Assembly: GCA_009699025.1 (NCBI GenBank)
Contig: WLOZ01000064.1
Coordinates: forward strand, 1 to 8,429
Direction: 5' to 3'
Source: Actinomycetota bacterium
GTDB lineage: Bacteria; Actinomycetota; Actinomycetes; S36-B12; CAIYMF01
Length of the DNA: 8,429 bases
Position 1 is the first letter of the stretch; each line of letters starts with the position of its first letter. The notes beneath the pieces were generated by a model, which was not told the origin of the DNA, made no database searches, and saw only the letters and a list, made by a program, of their open reading frames with translations. The position numbers and the translations under genes were made by a program. Shown here piece by piece: positions 5,900 to 8,429 of the stretch.

Positions 5900-5919
5900 G
5901 GGGGGGAGACAAGGGAGGG
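5900..5919 (+). promoter_or_regulatory. G-quadruplex motif overlapping the sigma-gene ribosome binding site
   Basis: GGGGGGGAGACAAGGGAGGG has four G3 tracts with loops of about 1, 6 and 1 nt, fitting the canonical G3N1-7 rule on the coding strand. Its 3' half is the Shine-Dalgarno itself (GGAGG at 5914-5918, 4 nt before ATG 5923). An RNA quadruplex here would compete with ribosome binding. The G-richness may simply reflect a long Shine-Dalgarno region. Confidence 0.4.
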
Positions 5920-5922
5920 CCC

Positions 5923-6420
5923 ATGCCTGGCCGCGATGACCAGTGGTTCGAGGAGACGTTCCGTGCGAACGTCGACCTCGTGCGTCGCTACGCGCGGCGC
6001 CGCGTGGCCGCTTCCGATGTCGATGACATCACGGCTGAAGCCTTCGCCACGGCGTGGCGCCGTCGAGACGACATTGCCGAGGGTTCCGAGCTCCCGTGGC
6101 TCTACCGCACGTGCGCCTTGCTCATCGCCAACTACCGGCGCAAGGGGGTGCCGACCCCTGTTGAGACGGTGCCCGAACTGCCCGACGATCTCGACCCCGA
6201 AATGAGCGCCCTGCAGGACGACCTCGTGCGACGGGTGCTTGCCCGGATGTCACCGCGCGACAGGCAGGTGCTGGTGCTGCACGCGTGGGAGGGGCTCCAG
6301 GGCCAGCAGCTGGCAGAGGTGCTCGGGGTGTCGCGCGGTGGCGCTGACGCAGCGCTCTCGCGGGCGAGGTCGCGGCTGCGCGAGTTGTGGGCCGACGTGC
6401 AAGATTCCGCCGACGTGTGA
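5923..6420 (+). CDS. ECF-type sigma-70-family RNA polymerase sigma factor
   Basis: A 165-residue sigma factor with only regions 2 and 4, as in extracytoplasmic-function sigmas. Region 2 spans about residues 9-72 (FEETFRANVDLVRRYARRR, then VDDITAEAFATAWRRRDDI and WLYRTCALLIANYRRK). A short acidic linker (VPELPDDLDPEMSALQDD) leads to region 4 at 103-155, with MSPRDRQVLVLHAWEGLQ and the HTH QQLAEVLGVSRGGADAALSRARSRL. The ATG at 5923 was chosen because GGGAGGG lies just upstream and the putative promoter (5868-5898) then falls outside the gene. An in-frame GTG at 5866 would place that promoter inside the coding region. The 3' end carries the second copy of the promoter element. The next gene encodes a membrane protein that probably senses the signal or regulates this sigma. 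Confidence 0.92.
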   Translation: MPGRDDQWFEETFRANVDLVRRYARRRVAASDVDDITAEAFATAWRRRDDIAEGSELPWLYRTCALLIANYRRKGVPTPVETVPELPDDLDPEMSALQDDLVRRVLARMSPRDRQVLVLHAWEGLQGQQLAEVLGVSRGGADAALSRARSRLRELWADVQDSADV

Positions 6421-6427
6421 CACATAC
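6397..6427 (+). promoter_or_regulatory. Putative ECF promoter of the membrane-protein gene (copy 2)
   Basis: GTGCAAGATTC (6397-6407), 11 nt, then GACACATAC (6419-6427), matching copy 1 at 5868-5898 in 19 of 20 block positions with identical spacing. It overlaps the last seven codons and stop of the sigma gene. The reading register differs from copy 1, so coding constraint does not explain the match. Transcription would start near 6433, about 40 nt before the ATG at 6474. Confidence 0.6.
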
Positions 6428-6465
6428 CCGGTGAAGGGCCGGCGTCGTCCGGTCCATGGCACCGG
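6428..6465 (+). promoter_or_regulatory. Nested hairpin upstream of the membrane-protein gene
   Basis: Outer stem CCGGTG (6428-6433) with CACCGG (6460-6465); inner stem GGGCCGG (6436-6442) with CCGGTCC (6449-6455), one G-U pair, 6-nt loop. The outer 3' arm covers the first two bases of the Shine-Dalgarno GGAGG (6464-6468). RNA starting at the putative internal promoter (near 6433) would keep the inner stem but lose the outer one, leaving the ribosome binding site free. It could also act as a terminator for the sigma mRNA, but no T-run follows. Confidence 0.4.
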
Positions 6466-6473
6466 AGGCGACC

Positions 6474-8015
6474 ATGACTGATTCGCATGACACTGAGGGC
6501 ACTGAGGGCACTGACGCGCGTGCCAGCATCGACGACGAGGCACTGCGGCGCGTGACCGCCGCCGACCCGGCCGGCCCGCCCGGCCCCGACAGCGCCTCCT
6601 CGGCAGAGACCGTGGCCATCAGGCTGTCGGTCGACGAGCGGCTCGGCGAGGCAGGTCCTGCCTCCACCACCGCTCACGACGAGGTGGCGAGCCGCCGCCA
6701 TGCTCGGGCCCGGAACAAGCGCGCCCTGTGGATTCCGGTCGCCGCCGCCGCGTGTGCGGTGGCCCTCGCAGCAGGGGTCGGCTTCACCGCCGGCAGGTCG
6801 AATGGCGGAGCGCAGGTCGTGGCCACGGAGGCTTTCCGTCTGAATACTGACTCCTCTGGCTCGTCAGCCCCGGGGGCGGCACCCTCGATCGAGATGGCTC
6901 CGGGTGCCTCGGCAGCCCTCGGCGCGCCCCAGGCAGACTCCAAGCTCTCGATGCCGTACTACGGCTACTCGGGCAGAACGGTGTACACCGCTGGCGACGG
7001 ACTGTCCGCCGACGCTGGCAAGGCAACGGCCTGGGCATACGACGCCCGCGCCGTCGACGCGAAGTCGACGATCTCCGCACTGGCCAAGGCTCTGGGCATT
7101 AAGGGTGCGCCGGTAGTGGCCAACGGCACGTGGGTCGTGGGCGCGCAGGATGGCACCGGCCCGATGGTCTCGCTGATGCTCGACGGAATGAGCAACTTCT
7201 ACTCCTACGACCCGTCGGCCGACCCGCGCAGCTGCATCAGCGTTGAGCCGATGCCCGCGCCGGCCGCCAGCGACGCGCCGCTGGGGGTGCCCTCCACACC
7301 ATGCCCCACCGTCGAGCCCAAGCGTGGGCCCAGCGCCGATGATGCGATCGCCGTCGCGAAGGGTGTAATGAAGGACGTCGGAATCGATCCTGCGGGCTTC
7401 GTCTGGACCGGCGACGACACCAGCGACACGGTGCTCACCTACGTCACGGGAGCCCAGGTGGTCGACGGCCAGCAAACCGGTGCGATGTGGTGGATCAGCG
7501 TGGCCCACGGCAACCGCATCGCGAACGCGAACGGAAGCTTGGCCCCCCTGGTATCGCTCGGCACGTATGACGTGGTGTCGGCCCAGGAGGCGGTCGCTCG
7601 CCTGAACGACCCCGTGTACTCGGGGTTCTACGGCGGGCCAATGCCGATGATGGGCGACGCCACGGCCAAGAGCTCGAGGAGCGAAGGCGTGGCTGAGGCT
7701 GGTCCGGCCGTCGCGGCCGATGGCTCGGCTGGGTCGTCGGATGGGTCGGGTGGGTCGGGCACCACAGCCTCGACGAGCGAGCCGGTTGCTCCGACCCTGC
7801 CAACCGAGGCTCCCGCGCCGATGACGCCGGGCGCGAAGTTCGGCTGGCCGGTGGCCTCGGTGGTCATCACCAAGGCCCAGCTTGGATTCGCTCAGTACGT
7901 CCAGACCAACGGTGCGGTCGTGCTGATTCCCACCTATCAGCTCAGCGGAGACGATGGGGGAGTGCGCTCGGTGGTGGCGGTCGTCAACTCGTCCCTCGAC
8001 ACGTCAACTGAGTAG
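6474..8015 (+). CDS. Single-pass membrane protein, presumed partner of the ECF sigma factor
   Basis: A 513-residue protein I cannot assign to a named family. Residues 1-83 are polar and predicted cytoplasmic, with a short DDEALRRVTAADPA segment (20-33) and a basic stop before the membrane (RRHARARNKR). A membrane helix spans about 84-107. The remaining roughly 400 residues should be extracytoplasmic: a Ser/Pro/Ala linker (125-158), two mixed alpha/beta segments (about 159-250 and 285-380), a Gly/Ser/Thr/Pro low-complexity linker (398-452), and a C-terminal beta-rich segment (453-507). Cys254 and Cys277 could form a disulfide. Topology and position after an ECF sigma suggest an anti-sigma or sensor, but no HxxxCxxC zinc anti-sigma motif is visible. 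GGAGG (6464-6468) is 5 nt before ATG 6474; an upstream in-frame ATG at 6456 lacks a ribosome binding site. Confidence 0.85.
   Translation: MTDSHDTEGTEGTDARASIDDEALRRVTAADPAGPPGPDSASSAETVAIRLSVDERLGEAGPASTTAHDEVASRRHARARNKRALWIPVAAAACAVALAAGVGFTAGRSNGGAQVVATEAFRLNTDSSGSSAPGAAPSIEMAPGASAALGAPQADSKLSMPYYGYSGRTVYTAGDGLSADAGKATAWAYDARAVDAKSTISALAKALGIKGAPVVANGTWVVGAQDGTGPMVSLMLDGMSNFYSYDPSADPRSCISVEPMPAPAASDAPLGVPSTPCPTVEPKRGPSADDAIAVAKGVMKDVGIDPAGFVWTGDDTSDTVLTYVTGAQVVDGQQTGAMWWISVAHGNRIANANGSLAPLVSLGTYDVVSAQEAVARLNDPVYSGFYGGPMPMMGDATAKSSRSEGVAEAGPAVAADGSAGSSDGSGGSGTTASTSEPVAPTLPTEAPAPMTPGAKFGWPVASVVITKAQLGFAQYVQTNGAVVLIPTYQLSGDDGGVRSVVAVVNSSLDTSTE
6492..6512 (+). repeat. 9-bp tandem repeat in the membrane-protein gene
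   Basis: ACTGAGGGC is repeated twice (6492-6500, 6501-6509), followed by a partial third unit (ACT). It encodes the T-E-G repeat at residues 7-12 of the cytoplasmic tail. The repeat keeps the reading frame, so slippage by one unit would only change tail length. Confidence 0.6.
6566..6587 (-). other. Minus-strand G-quadruplex motif in the membrane-protein gene
   Basis: C-tracts at 6566-6568, 6575-6577, 6579-6581 and 6584-6587 give, on the minus (template) strand, four G3-4 tracts with loops of 2, 1 and 6 nt. It encodes the Pro/Gly-rich DPAGPPGP stretch of the cytoplasmic tail. The 6-nt loop is itself self-complementary (GGCCGG), so a duplex hairpin competes with a quadruplex. Confidence 0.35.
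7743..7759 (+). other. Compact G-quadruplex motif in the extracytoplasmic linker
   Basis: GGGTCGGGTGGGTCGGG: four G3 tracts with loops of 2, 1 and 2 nt, a very compact canonical motif on the coding strand. A fifth GGG lies at 7731-7733. It encodes the Gly/Ser linker (GSGGSG) between the second and last extracytoplasmic segments, so an mRNA quadruplex could slow ribosomes at a domain boundary. Alternatively it only reflects GGN/TCG codon choice. Confidence 0.45.
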
Positions 8016-8046
8016 GTTCCAGCGCGCGGGCACGGCGTCCCGGCGG

Positions 8047-8429
8047 TCAGGCCCAGCGGAATCGGACCTGCTCGCCGGGACGTACCTGCGCTAGGGCGTC
8101 GACGTCGGCGTCGAGCACCACCGCGAGCACCGGATAGCCGCCGCTCACGCCGGCGTCGGGCCCGAGCACGATGGGTTGACCGTCGGGCGGAACCTGAATC
8201 GCCCCAATGACTGTGGGCTCGCTCGGAAGGTCCCCGATGCGACGGCCCAGAGCATTCCCGCCCAGCCGCACCCCGGTGCGGTCGCTGGCCGGCTGAACCG
8301 TCCACGAGGTCGACGTTAGTGCGTGGGCGGCTGCAGGGGAGAACCAGTCGGCTCGGGGCCCGGGGGCTACTCGCAAGGCGGTGAGAGGGCGTGGGGGCAC
8401 CACGAACTCATTCCACGCCTCGCGCTCGT
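8047..8429 (-). CDS. pxpC: 5-oxoprolinase subunit C family protein (PxpC/KipA, biotin-dependent carboxyltransferase fold), partial
   Basis: The last 126 codons of a minus-strand gene entering from the right edge, ending at TGA (plus-strand TCA 8047-8049). Family landmarks are LTALRVAPGPRADWF, STSWTVQPASDRTGVRLGG, SEPTVIGAIQVPPDGQPIVL, GGYPVLAVV and the ending RPGEQVRFRW. PxpABC cleaves 5-oxoproline to glutamate using ATP; the same fold forms KipA and part of urea carboxylase and allophanate-linked proteins, so the subunit assignment rests on family resemblance. A GTG at 8403 is internal, since the frame stays open and homologous-looking beyond it (NEFVVPPRP). It converges on the membrane-protein gene with 31 nt between the stops, where no convincing terminator is seen. 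Confidence 0.88.
   Translation of the reverse strand, partial: EREAWNEFVVPPRPLTALRVAPGPRADWFSPAAAHALTSTSWTVQPASDRTGVRLGGNALGRRIGDLPSEPTVIGAIQVPPDGQPIVLGPDAGVSGGYPVLAVVLDADVDALAQVRPGEQVRFRWA

Noticed and set aside
5866..5922. GTG at 5866 as the sigma gene start
   Set aside because: It has no ribosome binding site, adds a Gly-rich non-homologous extension, and would put the putative promoter inside the coding region.
6416..6426. 11-mer TGTGACACATA shared with 3628-3638, considered as a separate repeat family
   Set aside because: Several 11-mer matches are expected by chance in a window this long. I kept it only as a weak note because it overlaps the stronger bipartite element.
6122..6701. Long minus-strand open frames opposite the sigma gene
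   Set aside because: Low-complexity Arg/Ser/Pro translations antisense to a clear sigma factor; typical GC-rich shadows.
8016..8046. Bidirectional terminator between the convergent genes
   Set aside because: Only a 4-bp CGGG/CCCG stem (8027-8030 with 8039-8042) is visible, with no T- or A-run on either side.
1..8429. CRISPR arrays, tRNA or rRNA genes, insertion sequences, prophage attachment sites
   Set aside because: No regularly spaced repeats, cloverleaf sequences, transposase genes or flanking duplications were seen on either strand.

Overview
The window is high-GC DNA with GTG starts, tightly packed genes and an F420-cofactor gene, which points to an actinobacterium. The 32-residue ribosomal protein bS22 and the order proC / HTH protein / bS22 / epimerase / acyltransferase match, from memory, the mycobacterial block Rv0500-Rv0500A-Rv0500B-Rv0501-Rv0502. 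The insertion of acuC after proC suggests a lineage outside Mycobacterium, perhaps Micrococcales; that placement is a guess.

Layout. 1-708: 3' end of fbiC (FO synthase, CofH half). 780-3163: a tight run of three genes, a probably leaderless VOC/glyoxalase-like gene, proC (ATGA overlap) and acuC (3-nt gap). 3164-3370: non-coding, with a weak terminator-like hairpin and a GAAC-N4-GTTC palindrome. 3371-3571: small excisionase/MerR-like HTH protein. 3572-3746: structured non-coding DNA with two strong hairpins leading into the bS22 gene (3747-3845). 3863-5822: bS22, an atypical SDR epimerase-like protein and a PlsC-type acyltransferase appear to form one operon (17-nt gap, then 8-bp overlap). 5823-5922: a regulatory stretch before an ECF-type sigma factor (5923-6420). 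That gene is followed by a single-pass membrane protein with a large extracytoplasmic region (6474-8015), the likely signalling partner of the sigma factor. On the minus strand, converging from the right edge, is the 3' end of a pxpC/KipA-type gene (8047-8429).

Most notable observation. The sigma gene and the membrane-protein gene are each preceded by the same bipartite element, GTGCAAGATTC - 11 nt - GACACA(C/T)AC, with identical spacing (5868-5898 and 6397-6427). The second copy lies over the 3' end of the sigma gene and is read in a different codon register from the first, so shared coding does not explain it. This looks like an autoregulated ECF promoter pair defining a sigma/membrane-protein module. 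The membrane protein has no visible zinc anti-sigma motif. The same locus holds all three canonical G-quadruplex motifs I found by eye, one of them over the sigma-gene ribosome binding site. It also holds a hairpin that could hide the partner's ribosome binding site in read-through transcripts only.
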